Positions 37,462 through 47,556 are shown, numbered from the stretch's first letter. The stretch: 64,000 bases of DNA from Saccharolobus shibatae B12 (GCF_019175345.1 NZ_CP077717.1:1712001-1776000); one strand, 5' to 3'. The notes: generated by a model not told the origin, from the sequence alone. Numbers and translations are program-made.

Positions 37462-39120
37462 TCACTCCTCTTCAGATGGTTCCAGCTTTTCCCTAAACAC
37501 AGACAACACGTAGTTCTTAGCCTGTGTGAAGGTTAGTTTAGGTGGCATTGGTCTCTCATTGGGATCAACAATAGCGTTTAGTACAAAGGGTTCCTCACTC
37601 TCGCTCATCTCCTTAATAGCTGAGGGTAGATCCTTAGGGTCCTCAACTGTGATACCCTTTATCCCTATGGCTTCAGCCAACTTACTGAAATCTGGATTGT
37701 ATAAATCAACTCCCCACTCTGGATATCCCATAACTTCTTGCTCGAACTTGATCATACCCAGTTTCGAATTGTTAAACACTACCACCTTAATCGGTCTGGA
37801 GTACTTCTTGGCAGTTATCAACTCCATCATGGTCATAGCAAATCCTCCATCTCCCACTAACGCTAAGACTTTATCATAAACGAATGACGCACCTACTGCT
37901 CCAGGCACTCCTATACCCATTGAACCCAACCACGCTGAGAAAACGAATCTCTGATTGCCAGATGCCCTAAAGTTCCTCGCACCCCACATAGTCACGTTTC
38001 CAGTATCTACAACAACAACTCCCTCTGTGAAGACTTTAGATAACTCATAAGCTACCATTTGAGGCTTCATTGGCTTAGACATATCGCTTTCCTTCTTGTT
38101 CAACTCATTAAACCACTTCTCCTTCGAGTCCTTCATCCTAACGTAAAATTTATCGTCCTTTTCCTTAACTCTAGGCAAAATCTTAGATAGGAAATCGCTA
38201 ACGTCTCCAACGAATTCCACAGTAGCCCTAACCCTTTTACCAATGTTGGAGGGATTGCTATCAACTTGAATTACATCAACTCCCTTAGGTAGGAAATTAA
38301 CGTAGGGAAAAGACGTTCCCAATAGGATTAACAAGTCGGTCTTATCTAAAGCCTCAACTGATGGTTTAGTTCCAAGTAACCCTATTCCTCCCATAACCCT
38401 CTCATCGAAATCCGATAACACGCCCTTCCCGTTAAGGGCATATATTACGGGTGCCCCAATCCTCTCACTGAATTGACTAATTAACTGCGAATACCCCTTG
38501 GTACCTCCCCCTATCATGACCACTGGAGACTTGCTTTTATCAATGAGTTCAACAGCCTTATCAATATCTGGATAATCGTAACTCACTTTTGGGGGATCTA
38601 AATCAGCATCGTATTCCTCCCCATCCATTCGCAAAATGTCCACTGGTAAGTTGAGATGAGAAACCCCGCTCTTACTCTTGGCCTCATGTATTGCCCTCCA
38701 AATTAGGTACCCAGCGTTCTTAGGGTTAATAACTATTTGATTGTAAACTGCAACGTCATCAAATAGCTTAACCATGTTCACCTCTTGGAAGTAGTCGTGG
38801 CCTAACATATCGCTCTCAACTTGTCCGGTAAGCACTACCACTGGTGCGTGATCCATTTTAGCGTCGTATAAGCCATTTAATAGATGGATGGATCCGGGAC
38901 CGGAAGTGCCCATACAAGCTGTAACGCTCCCAGTTAGTTTAGCTTCAACTGACGCAGCGAAGGCAGCTCCTTCCTCGTGCCTGACTTGAACGTATTTAAT
39001 TTCCTTGTTTCTCCTTATTGCGTCCATTAAGGGGTCTATGGAGTCCCCTGGAATACCGTATATTCTCTTCACTCCAGCCTTCACTAAGGTTTTTACAATT
39101 ATTTCGGCAACAGATGGCAT
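37462..39120 (-). CDS. Pyruvate-oxidase/acetolactate-synthase-like ThDP enzyme
   Basis: 552 residues, three-domain ThDP enzyme. The catalytic Glu is in VRHEEGAAFAA (about residue 50), the ThDP/Mg site is GDGGFAMTMMEL with NNSKLGMIKFE, and the middle domain starts VVMIGGGTKG. The best match by eye is pyruvate:quinone oxidoreductase (PoxB) or pyruvate oxidase; acetolactate synthase is the alternative but no small subunit or ilv gene is near. With the FAD reductase 4 bases downstream it could pass electrons from pyruvate to the respiratory chain. A TATA-like stretch lies at about 39145-39160 upstream. Confidence 0.87.
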   Translation of the reverse strand: MPSVAEIIVKTLVKAGVKRIYGIPGDSIDPLMDAIRRNKEIKYVQVRHEEGAAFAASVEAKLTGSVTACMGTSGPGSIHLLNGLYDAKMDHAPVVVLTGQVESDMLGHDYFQEVNMVKLFDDVAVYNQIVINPKNAGYLIWRAIHEAKSKSGVSHLNLPVDILRMDGEEYDADLDPPKVSYDYPDIDKAVELIDKSKSPVVMIGGGTKGYSQLISQFSERIGAPVIYALNGKGVLSDFDERVMGGIGLLGTKPSVEALDKTDLLILLGTSFPYVNFLPKGVDVIQVDSNPSNIGKRVRATVEFVGDVSDFLSKILPRVKEKDDKFYVRMKDSKEKWFNELNKKESDMSKPMKPQMVAYELSKVFTEGVVVVDTGNVTMWGARNFRASGNQRFVFSAWLGSMGIGVPGAVGASFVYDKVLALVGDGGFAMTMMELITAKKYSRPIKVVVFNNSKLGMIKFEQEVMGYPEWGVDLYNPDFSKLAEAIGIKGITVEDPKDLPSAIKEMSESEEPFVLNAIVDPNERPMPPKLTFTQAKNYVLSVFREKLEPSEEE

Positions 39121-39325
39121 ACTAAAACTTTAGCACAATATGGTTAAAATCTTTACGTATATATTCACTATAGAGAGAACTATGAATCTTGAGAAATAAA
39201 AAATACGTTGTCATATAATCCCACTTAAGACATATTCATATCTCGAAAGCAGAATTTAACTATAGCTGTTTTAGACCTCTGTTGTTTCATCACTTAATAC
39301 TATGTTAAAAACATTAATAGAAATA

Positions 39326-40353
39326 GTGTTTACCCGTGGCGTAACTTATCCTTACTTTTAATTCCGCAACGGGCGTTCTTCTAGAATCTGGGACAAAAAC
39401 TTTACATACCCTCCATTTTGTATATAATAGCGTATGAATAAGAAGTTAACTCAAAAGGCTTTTGATAATTTTAAGGCATCGATAGAAGATTTAATTAAGC
39501 TGTATAAGGAGAGCAAGCTTGACAAAGAGAAAACTGCTTAGATGAGTGAGGAGGAAAGGCTGGCAACGTTAAGGAGATTTGGTCAAGAGTTGAAGGAAGA
39601 CTTGGAAAAAGCTTCAAAATTCGTGAAAGTTAGGGAAGGAAGAGCAGACTAAGACCACAAGAAAAAGCATACATAAGTCAAGGAATACTTGTGACAAATA
39701 GGGAGACAGCAGGACTAGCATCAACTTAACAAGAAATAAGTTACAAGACTGTGGAAAGACTATTCTCAGACGTCTTCGTCATACTCTACAACCTACTATC
39801 ACAGATTGTTGAGGGATTATCAGTTGATGCAACATGCACGGGTTACTCAGTAGTGATCACCAGATAGGAGTGAAATAGAGGAATCGGGAGAGGAGGTGAA
39901 AGAAGAGTTTCGTATACTCCTTTTCGACCTAGCTAGCAACCTAATCATAGCTTATGGTTATTCGCTAAAGATTGAGAAGGAAGCTTATGAAATAGCCTCA
40001 AAGTCTTATAGGTGTTAAAGTTGAATCATTGAGGGCTGACAAGTATTATGGTTAGCAGTTTACGTCTTTTTCCTTCTCTTAAACAGTTTCTTAATCCCAC
40101 CCAAAGACCAATAAATACTTTTTATCAGCCTTGATATCCTCTTGGCTTCCAACTTCAAGCCTAGAGAATACTTGAACAAGAGAACTAAGAGGAGGGAGAG
40201 GGCTTTCATGGTTATGAAACCCTTGTTCCTAATCCATGTGAGGAAAGAGCTCTTCTCTAGGCCCAAGGCCTTTAGCTCCCTAATTACTACTTCAATATCC
40301 CAGCGGTTTTCCCATTTTTGATATTTAAAAAAATAATTATAATTAATTATCAA
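39326..40353. mobile_element. Rearranged ISC1217-type element (two halves tail to tail)
   Basis: A left-end sequence (39326, GTGTTTACCCGTGGCGTAAC) precedes a broken plus-strand transposase start at 39434: MNKKLTQKAFDNFKASIEDL, a stop, then MSEEERLATLRRFGQELKED, then fragments up to ESLRADKYYG at about 40050. Directly after, the C-terminal part lies on the minus strand (40353-40060): RWDIEVVIRELKALGLEKSS and KALSLLLVLLFKYSLGLKLE. The latter is typical of the ISC1217 (DDE_Tnp_2) transposases. The two halves therefore meet tail to tail through an inversion or a double insertion. Confidence 0.65.
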
Positions 40354-40491
40354 TAATACGAAATCATTTCTATTGTCCCCATCATTTTCTTACGGGTTCT
40401 TTTTAAAAACTTTCCATTAGACTTAAATTTATCATAGAACGTGGCTTTCCAATGTGGATGTCTAATTATATTGTTGTCTTAAATTATAATT

Positions 40492-41163
40492 ATGGAACAA
40501 GCTTATGACTTTGAGGTAGAAGCTCCTCCAGAAGTGGTTAGAGATTACCTCATGAATCCTGAAAACTTAATGAAATATGTGCCTCACTTTAAGGATTTAA
40601 AACGAGTCGACAATGGCTGGGAATTATATGTAAACTGGTTATTTACAATAAAATTAAAAGTTAAGAGAGTTTTCACTAATACCGATATCATCTATTTAGT
40701 AGAAAAAAGTGAAGGTTTAATAAAGATAAAATCCAGTTTACGATTTACAGTTTTTCCCTCAAAAGGAGGAATTATTATAGTAAGATTAGTGTTCTTTTAC
40801 GAGGGACCATTTGAAAGCATAGTTAAGGGACAGGCTAATGTGTTCTATAAAAGAGGAAAGGAGGTATTTAAGACTGAAATGACAAAGGAAAAAAGAATAG
40901 TAATTCAAGAAAGACAGAATGGCGAAGATGGAGAAGTACCAATTTACAAAATGAAAACAATATTTTCGGGCAAAATAAACAAGGATGAGTTAGAAAAGTA
41001 TCTGGAAATGGCAATGGCTAAAAGCGTTAATTCGACGGTAGTCGTAATTTTATCTGATGAGAGAAATATTGTAGAGATAAAATTTAAGGGGGGAGATCTA
41101 GTGTCACAGAAAGGAGAAGTAGAGAGTCTGTCATCTCCAATAACAATATTAATTAAGCAATAA
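40492..41163 (+). CDS. SRPBCC (START-like) domain protein
   Basis: 223 residues. The first 150 residues match the SRPBCC/CoxG type: YDFEVEAPPEVVRDYLMNPE, MKYVPHF, then antiparallel strands. A second region (LEKYLEMAMAKSVNS to the end) adds a small alpha/beta tail. Such proteins bind hydrophobic ligands. No CO-dehydrogenase genes adjoin it. The promoter lies in the 40354-40491 spacer. Confidence 0.75.
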   Translation: MEQAYDFEVEAPPEVVRDYLMNPENLMKYVPHFKDLKRVDNGWELYVNWLFTIKLKVKRVFTNTDIIYLVEKSEGLIKIKSSLRFTVFPSKGGIIIVRLVFFYEGPFESIVKGQANVFYKRGKEVFKTEMTKEKRIVIQERQNGEDGEVPIYKMKTIFSGKINKDELEKYLEMAMAKSVNSTVVVILSDERNIVEIKFKGGDLVSQKGEVESLSSPITILIKQ

Positions 41164-41577
41164 AGGTTTTACCATCTTAGATAATTTTTTCTAATAAAAA
41201 TTATAGCTTTTCTATCAATTATAATTTAGAAATTTTAAATGATTTTATCTTAATTTTCTCCTTTATAGCTGAAGAGTATTTAATAGAATGTTTAGAAGAA
41301 AGAAGGAACACCTATGACGAGAATATTAGTAGACTGTGATGGTTCTTCTTATGAGTATTGACGACGATTTTATTAATTCGGTATAAATCATATAAAGTGT
41401 AAATCTAGTTTCAATTCATCACAAGGTTTATCTGTTAATAAAATGATTATATTGTGATTTTAATCGTGTCCAAGAATCTTTATTGTTAATCAGAGTGTTT
41501 AAAAGAGGAGACTCTAAGGGAATTTTAACTAAATTTTAAATCAATGAAATTGTTGACCACACTCGGAGATTTGGTTG
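41164..41577. other. Gene-free stretch with a solo IS6-type terminal repeat
   Basis: AAATTGTTGACCACACTC (41547-41564) matches the 18-bp terminal repeat of the IS6-type element at 59472 with one change, yet no transposase is present. A 15-codon frame at 41314 starting MTRILVDCDGSSYEY may be a scrap of a stress-protein gene. Nothing else stands out. Confidence 0.5.
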
Positions 41578-41991
41578 TTACTCTCCTAAAACCTCAACTG
41601 TGACATGTCTCTCACTTCTGGGCCCATCTAATTCCGCTAGAAATATATTTTGCCATGTCCCCCTAACTAATTTACCATCCCTAACTGGGAATACTCTTTC
41701 TGCACCTAGGAAGGTTGCCCCTAAATGTGCATGAGCATTATCATCAATTAAGTTATGTTTCCAACTTCGCGAGGGTTCAGTGAACTCCTTTATTTTTGTT
41801 AAAATATCTTCCATCAGTCCTTTCTCATGTTCATTAGCAACTATAGATGCAGTTGAATGTGCTACAAAAATTAGGCAAATCCCATTTTTTATACCACTCT
41901 TCTTTACAATTTCCTCAACCTGGTCAGTAATGTCGACTAATTCAAACTGTCTTGTTGTCGAGACGTATATATCTTCTAAATACACTTTCAT
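41578..41991 (-). CDS. YjbQ/UPF0047 family protein
   Basis: 137 residues, the family's usual size. GICLIFVAHSTASIVANEHE, HNLIDDNAHAHLGATFLG and GTWQNIFLAELDGPRSERHV are its conserved blocks, with His and Asp residues that line the putative active site. The bacterial member YjbQ has weak thiamine-phosphate synthase activity, but the physiological role is unsettled. It diverges from the phosphoesterase gene across 41 bases. Confidence 0.92.
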   Translation of the reverse strand: MKVYLEDIYVSTTRQFELVDITDQVEEIVKKSGIKNGICLIFVAHSTASIVANEHEKGLMEDILTKIKEFTEPSRSWKHNLIDDNAHAHLGATFLGAERVFPVRDGKLVRGTWQNIFLAELDGPRSERHVTVEVLGE

Positions 41992-42032
41992 TTTTTACCA
42001 CCGGTTAAAATTATACCGTAGGGATAAAAAGT

Positions 42033-42605
42033 TTGAGAGAAATTTCCATTGAATGGGACGGTAAGATTTTGGTACTATCTGACATTCATTACCCGTATTG
42101 TAATATGGATGAGATAAATAAAATAATGCTATCTGAGAGACCCTCACTAACAGTTCTTTTAGGGGATATAATTGTCTCTAAAAGTGAGGATTATAGAAAC
42201 TTTATTAACAGCCTGAAAATTAGAAAGAATATAATCTACGTTAAAGGTGACGAGGACAAGTTTAGAGGAGATTTTGATTTAGTTAAGATTAAAAATAATG
42301 GTAAACGTTTCATTCTCCTCCATGGCCATCAATACTTTAATGAAAATAATGAATATAGTCTAGCTAAAATTTTAAAGAAAATTGACGACGATATTCCACC
42401 TTTACTCTTCTGTATATTTTTTAGAGTCGCACTTAGAAATTTCAAAGACACGATAATATTAGGTCACTCTCACGCATTAAGGTTTTTTAAGATGATTAAT
42501 TGCGTAAATGCAGGTACTTTGTCTAATGTAATCAATTTATACAATGATAGGGGTTACGTTATATTAGAGAATGGTAACGTTAAATTGATCCAGAGTAAAA
42601 TTTAA
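42033..42605 (+). CDS. Calcineurin-like metallophosphoesterase
   Basis: 190 residues. Metal ligands are all visible: VLSDIHYP, LLGDII, the VKGDED position of the usual GNHD/E, LLHGHQ and LGHSHALRFF. The start is TTG 42033 just after an A-rich stretch; no in-frame ATG precedes the first motif. Members hydrolyse phosphomonoesters or cyclic nucleotides. It is similar in size to archaeal MJ0936/YfcE-type enzymes. It shares a short divergent spacer with YjbQ. Confidence 0.88.
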   Translation: MREISIEWDGKILVLSDIHYPYCNMDEINKIMLSERPSLTVLLGDIIVSKSEDYRNFINSLKIRKNIIYVKGDEDKFRGDFDLVKIKNNGKRFILLHGHQYFNENNEYSLAKILKKIDDDIPPLLFCIFFRVALRNFKDTIILGHSHALRFFKMINCVNAGTLSNVINLYNDRGYVILENGNVKLIQSKI

Positions 42606-42951
42606 AAAGTTTAGATATCGGATTCGATATAAGCATTAAAATATTCAGAATATGAATGAATCAAGCTTTAAATTATTGTCAAAAGATAGGAGTGTGAACA
42701 TGGTGTTAACGCTAAGCTATAAATTTTCTTTCTAATATTCCAAGTATAATTTATACTGGGGTAACAATATTATTACTAACATCGATAATGTTGTTATAAA
42801 CTACAAATTCTACTTTCATGAATTAGTGTAGTTCTCAGCATAGAGAGCCATAATCCATAATTTTTTACACGAAAATAATTTATACCTCAATGACGTCATT
42901 AACAAATTTCCCTATCATAATAATATGATTGCGTAAAATTCCACAATTTCA
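42606..42951. other. A+T-rich spacer
   Basis: 346 bases between convergent genes; no ORF, repeat or RNA gene was recognised. Confidence 0.4.
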
Positions 42952-43812
42952 TCAATTTTTATATGTTACTATGATTTTCACACTCTGCCCGTTAGACAAT
43001 GTTAGGATTAAATTGTAATTATTATTAGGAATCATTCCACTTAGTGGAGGAAAGATCACTGTTACATTATTATTACCAGGGTTTAAAGATTCTGGAACTA
43101 TCGAATTTGAAGTATAGTTTGTTCCCTCAAGGGAAGCGCTAACTATCTTAATATTAGTTGAACTATATAATGTAAATTTGACTTCTCCATTAGCTTTCAT
43201 CTCTCCTATTCCTATCTGATAAACCTCAACAAAAGACTGATTTTGAAGGGTTGAAAGAGATTCGCCATATCCTCCAAATTGTCTTTGAGGATATGTGATA
43301 AATCCTCCAGTAAGTCTTCTAACTATCTCATCTACACTGACGTAAACCAATATCCAACCTATAAAAGATATTACCGGAATTATCTCAATAATACCTCCAA
43401 CCTTTAACAGTTCACTATTGTAAAACTTGCCTAAATTATATAAGGCTATACCTATTAATAAAGAAGCGATAAACACCAATATTCCTCCAAATACGGAAAT
43501 CACTCTACCCACAAGAACAAGCCGTACTATCGGAAGTATAGAGCCGATAACCTCGATTATAAATCCTACGAGAATTATTTCCAATCCGGCGAATCCGTAA
43601 CCCACATTCTTCCCTGCTATCTCAAAGGTTTCAAATGCATGTCTTAATTTCGATAAGCCAACTATAAAAAGTAAGATCGTTGAAACGATTAGAAGAGGCA
43701 TAAATCCATCAACCGAAATAAATATAGTCGATAGAAAAATTATCACTGTAAACCAAAGGGCAGAATCCTTTAACTGTCGAAGGGCTTGTACATCTATACT
43801 TCCCGTACTCAT
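42952..43812 (-). CDS. DUF973 membrane protein, paralogue 1
   Basis: 286 residues. Five membrane spans in the first 165 residues, the signature IGIALYNLGKFYNSELLKVG, EIIPVISFIGWILVYVSVDE, then a linker and a beta-sandwich C-terminal domain (VEVYQIGIGEMKANGEVKFT) that may lie outside. DUF973 proteins are abundant in Sulfolobales and of unknown role. A paralogue, inverted, lies at 50951-51853; both start with MS-x-DVQAL-Q/R-QLKD, and the span around GWILVYVSVDEIVRRL is nearly identical at DNA level. Confidence 0.85.
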   Translation of the reverse strand: MSTGSIDVQALRQLKDSALWFTVIIFLSTIFISVDGFMPLLIVSTILLFIVGLSKLRHAFETFEIAGKNVGYGFAGLEIILVGFIIEVIGSILPIVRLVLVGRVISVFGGILVFIASLLIGIALYNLGKFYNSELLKVGGIIEIIPVISFIGWILVYVSVDEIVRRLTGGFITYPQRQFGGYGESLSTLQNQSFVEVYQIGIGEMKANGEVKFTLYSSTNIKIVSASLEGTNYTSNSIVPESLNPGNNNVTVIFPPLSGMIPNNNYNLILTLSNGQSVKIIVTYKN

Positions 43813-43958
43813 AACATATACTGGTCTTAGTAATTAATAAGTTCGTAGATTCATGTTCTGTTAAAGCTCTCACTTAAAGTTAAAATTCAAAATTTCTCAA
43901 GATTTTACGTTCTCTCTTGAACAATTATATATAGATTTATTCAATTATTTGTACTCTT

Positions 43959-43997
43959 GACAGTCTCTTAACAATGTTTTTAAAAGATTTAACTGTC
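43959..43997 (+). promoter_or_regulatory. Operator-like inverted repeat around the regulator's TATA box
   Basis: GACAGT (43959-43964) and ACTGTC (43992-43997) flank TTTTTAAAAG (about 43977-43986), the TATA-like box that sets a leaderless start at 44006. Lrp-type regulators often control their own gene, so this may be an autoregulatory site. Confidence 0.4.
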
Positions 43998-44005
43998 TTC
44001 TATTT

Positions 44006-44797
44006 ATGGATGAGATTGATAGGAAGATACTCTTCTATTTGCTTAAAGATGGTAGAATTTCACAAAATAAGCTAGCCAAGCTCCTTAATATTTCCTCACC
44101 TAGTATTAATGCTAGGTTCAGAAGATTGCTTGAAGAAGGAATATTAAGAGATTTCAAATTATTTGTGAATCCTAATATTTATGGAAAATACTTTATGTAT
44201 GTTGCATTTCCGAATTTGAGAGATATGGAAGACGATAGGATATTCGTCAAATTTAGATGTCTAGAAAACTTTAACGTTTATGGAATAGAGGCTGAGAATC
44301 TATCTGAATTAGATAGAGTAATTGAAGGTTTTTCCCTGACGTTAGGAAGTCCCATAATGAAATATGCCCCTAGTCAAAATCTCATTATTATAAAGAAAAA
44401 TATAGCTAAAATTTTGTCTATTCTCTCAGAAAATCCAAGGGCAGAAATTAGGGAAATTGCGCTAAAAACTGGTTATAAAGCAGAAAAAATAAGAAGAATA
44501 TTATTGAAATTAAAGGAGATCGTTAGAATAGTCCCCGAGGTTGATCTGATAAAAGCTGATTCGTTACTTTTAGGTATATTTACCAAGAAACTTGAGGAAA
44601 TCAAGCGTTTTACTGTTCACTGTTCAGTAATCACCATAGATAATGAAGAGGGTGAAGGTGTTGAAATATGCTTTACTGGCGGTATTAAAGAGTCTAAAAA
44701 CATAGTTGATCTGGTTAGGAGAATCGACCCATATGCTCAGGTTATGTTAGTTTACGACTACACAATTAGGGGTATAAAAGCTTTTTCTAACTATTGA
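44006..44797 (+). CDS. Lrp/AsnC-type transcriptional regulator with two winged helices
   Basis: 263 residues. Residues 1-48 (MDEIDRKILFYLLKDGRISQ, then LAKLLNISSPSINARFRRL) are an AsnC-type helix-turn-helix. A second one occurs at about 140-172 (AEIREIALKTGYKAEKIRRI). The two remaining blocks look like degenerate ligand-binding domains, so it is a tandem-type regulator. It lies 39 bases before the MMPL gene and is probably the regulator of the lipid cassette that follows. Confidence 0.85.
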   Translation: MDEIDRKILFYLLKDGRISQNKLAKLLNISSPSINARFRRLLEEGILRDFKLFVNPNIYGKYFMYVAFPNLRDMEDDRIFVKFRCLENFNVYGIEAENLSELDRVIEGFSLTLGSPIMKYAPSQNLIIIKKNIAKILSILSENPRAEIREIALKTGYKAEKIRRILLKLKEIVRIVPEVDLIKADSLLLGIFTKKLEEIKRFTVHCSVITIDNEEGEGVEICFTGGIKESKNIVDLVRRIDPYAQVMLVYDYTIRGIKAFSNY

Positions 44798-44836
44798 CTA
44801 GTAAGCTCTTTTCATATAACTATAACTTTATATCTT

Positions 44837-46963
44837 ATGACTTGGAATAGTGTAATCAAAAGAAGTAGACTGATAATAATAATCTGGATAGTAGTCCTTT
44901 TCTTGATGGTAATCCCAGCATTGAATTATAATAAATTTATAACTTATAATCAACATAATCCAGCTCTACAAAACAGTGAAAGTTATGTTGCAGATAAAAT
45001 ATTATCACCCATAAATAACGATACTTTAATTTTAATAGTTAAACAAAACCCCTACAATACATCAACTAGCATGGTTTTACAGTTTCAGCAAGAGATTGAA
45101 AAACTACCTTATGTATCGAAGGTGGAATCTCCCTTCTCGGATTACATAAATTTCCTATCGGATATTATGCATAATAATTCCCTAGCGACCCTATATGTTG
45201 AAAAGAATGGTTTAAAAAGTATTCCAGCCTTCATTAAAGATAGATATATAAGTAACGATAATTCTACTTTTCTTATATTTATTGTATTTAACGTATCCAG
45301 TAATTATTACCTGCCTAATGGAGAAATAGTCTCTCAATACGATTATCCACAAATAAAGAAAATAGCATCTAACTACTTCAATAATTCCTTTTATATAACT
45401 GGAAATGGTGGAGTATTATATGATACTCAACGTTTAACATCACAAAGTGGATTCGCCTTTGGTTTGATTTTCATAGTGTTAGCAATAGCTGTGGGAATAA
45501 CCTTGTATAGTTATAGGGCTTCGTTGTTAACGATAATTTTTGTTTCCATATCTACATTAATAGGATATTTGGGAATAGTAATAGCAGGGTTATTAATAGG
45601 TTCCGTAGATTATATAGTGAATTATACCCTTACTGCCGTACTGATAGGAATCACCACGGATTATTTAGTGTTTATATTAAGTAGATATAAGAGTGAGATT
45701 TCAGCAAGCAAATCGAATGAAGAAGCTATTTTAGAAACTGGTAGGAGAGCTGGAAAAACGGTATTAATTAGTGGATTCACTGTAGGATTTAGTTTGTTAA
45801 CTTTCTCATTGATTCCAGGCTTCCTATCTTGGGGTATAGTGCTAGTAATTTCAGTCTTAATTGCTGTAACGTTTATAGTAACATTTCTTCCTTCATTAAT
45901 CTCTTTATTAGGAACGAAAATTTTTGGTAATGTGAAAACTAAGGAAAATAAACCATTTGAGAAATCTTTTTTCTATAAAACAGCTAAATCTTCAGTTGAA
46001 CATAAGTTTCTGATTGTAGGAATTATTCTAATCTTTGCTATCCCCTCCATTTTGTTTTTCATAAATCTACCTACTACGTATAACATTCAAGCAGGTTTAT
46101 CCAATAGTCTACCAAGTATTCAAGGGTTAAATTATCTTGAGAATAAATTCGGTTCTAATTTCATTTTTCCAATATTTGTAATTACCAATAATACTAGCGA
46201 GCTAAAGAACATATCTAACTACCTTCTGACCATAAAGGGAATAACTGACGGATTCGGCCCATTCTTGCAAGGAAACTCAATTGTCAATAATAATATTTCC
46301 GATTTTAAAATTGGCAATTATTATTATTATGTACTCTATTCGAATTACTCTCCTTACTCTGATAGTGCCATAAATCTAGTTAGACACTTAAGGGAGAATA
46401 GTGATATAATAGTGGGAGGGTTAACATCTAGTATAATAGATCAGCAGAGAATAAATGGAGTGTATTATCCTCTTCTAGAAATTCTTATAACCATTGTTGC
46501 AGCTTTAGTTATAGGGATTTCATTTAAATCTATAAAATACATATTAATTTCAATTTCCGGTGTTATAATAAGCATTAGCTGGTCTACCGTATTGCTTTAT
46601 CTTATTTCAACAACACTACTACATCAACAGTTAATATATCTAATTCCTGTCATATTATTTGTCATATTAATGTCATTAGGAAGTGATTATAGTGTATTCA
46701 TTATTTCTACTGTCGAAGAGGAATCTTCTAAGGATCTTAGGGAGGCAATACCTAAGGCATTTTCTAAGACCGGTAAGATTGTAACTTCATTAGGAATAAT
46801 TTTAGCAATATCTCTAGGAGTTTTGGCATTAATACCAGTAGGGTTTTTGGAGCAATTGGGAATAGCTTTTATAATAGCTATAGTGCTGGATACCTTCGTA
46901 ATCAGAAATTTCTATTTTCCTGCTATGATAGCGATATTGAAGAATCTTAAAAAGAATCAATAA
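44837..46963 (+). CDS. MMPL/RND-superfamily membrane exporter
   Basis: 708 residues with two repeats, each one span, a large extracellular loop (about residues 35-195 and 410-560) and five spans, as in MmpL/SecDF/HpnN-type RND proteins. The first repeat has GITTDYLVFILSRYK and the second LGSDYSVFIISTVEEES, the Asp-containing proton-relay sites. MMPL proteins move lipids or lipid-linked molecules. The location between an Lrp-type regulator and two acyl-CoA genes supports a fatty-acid or lipid substrate. TATA-like TCATATAAC at about 44812 predicts a leaderless ATG. Confidence 0.88.
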   Translation: MTWNSVIKRSRLIIIIWIVVLFLMVIPALNYNKFITYNQHNPALQNSESYVADKILSPINNDTLILIVKQNPYNTSTSMVLQFQQEIEKLPYVSKVESPFSDYINFLSDIMHNNSLATLYVEKNGLKSIPAFIKDRYISNDNSTFLIFIVFNVSSNYYLPNGEIVSQYDYPQIKKIASNYFNNSFYITGNGGVLYDTQRLTSQSGFAFGLIFIVLAIAVGITLYSYRASLLTIIFVSISTLIGYLGIVIAGLLIGSVDYIVNYTLTAVLIGITTDYLVFILSRYKSEISASKSNEEAILETGRRAGKTVLISGFTVGFSLLTFSLIPGFLSWGIVLVISVLIAVTFIVTFLPSLISLLGTKIFGNVKTKENKPFEKSFFYKTAKSSVEHKFLIVGIILIFAIPSILFFINLPTTYNIQAGLSNSLPSIQGLNYLENKFGSNFIFPIFVITNNTSELKNISNYLLTIKGITDGFGPFLQGNSIVNNNISDFKIGNYYYYVLYSNYSPYSDSAINLVRHLRENSDIIVGGLTSSIIDQQRINGVYYPLLEILITIVAALVIGISFKSIKYILISISGVIISISWSTVLLYLISTTLLHQQLIYLIPVILFVILMSLGSDYSVFIISTVEEESSKDLREAIPKAFSKTGKIVTSLGIILAISLGVLALIPVGFLEQLGIAFIIAIVLDTFVIRNFYFPAMIAILKNLKKNQ

Positions 46964-47123
46964 TTATATTTTTAGGACTTTTTCTTATATGCTTTAATAA
47001 TATTGCTAATAAAGTTAAAAAGCCTAATATTTACTTTAACTATTAAGACAAGTTGGTAAGTTTTAAGGGTCTTATAAATTTTTAAGTTGTATTCAAATTT
47101 TATAGAAACTACTATATTTAATC

Positions 47124-47420
47124 TAGGAAATCAAGAGCTACTCTCTTGTTCTCCAATATTTTACTCACCTTATCTCTACTTCTTCGACTTTTTCTAAAGG
47201 TTTCGTACCACAATTAACTAGAAATATGCTTTTTGGATTGCTTCAATTTCCTTATGCTAATCTCGTTGATCCCTCTTAAATTTAAAATTAAAGGATATGT
47301 GGTGAAAATAAATTGGATGTTTTTAGATAACTTTTGGATCAATCCACAAAGAAGCACGAGAATGTTAAAATCATCATTAATTTCATTAATCAATAATATA
47401 TCTAATGAGACTTATTCAAA
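47124..47420 (-). pseudogene. Possible decayed gene
   Basis: The minus strand reads VSLDILLINEINDDFN, then ILVLLCGLIQKLSKNIQF and LNLRGINEISIRKLKQSKKH; a shift at about 47225 then gives FLVNCGTKPLEKVEE and ends ILENKRVALDFLD. The text is protein-like in two frames with no usable start, so it is probably a broken small gene. The family is unknown. The plus-strand ORF at 47233-47433 in the same place is taken as a shadow. Confidence 0.35.
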
Positions 47421-47556
47421 CGAATTAGATTAAATGCTTACTAATATTAGAAATTTATTTTTAAGGAGGTGATTTTTGGGTCTATCGTGAGGGCAGAGTA
47501 GTTAGCATTCTTAAAGTACTATACGCTTATAAGTTGTATAAGAATAAATATAGATT

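Noticed and set aside
41314-41361. 15-codon frame MTRILVDCDGSSYEY resembling a UspA start
   Set aside because: Too short and followed by no continuing frame; listed only as a possible scrap.
47233-47433. 66-codon plus-strand ORF
   Set aside because: The minus strand of the same stretch reads more like protein and continues beyond it; no promoter for the plus frame.
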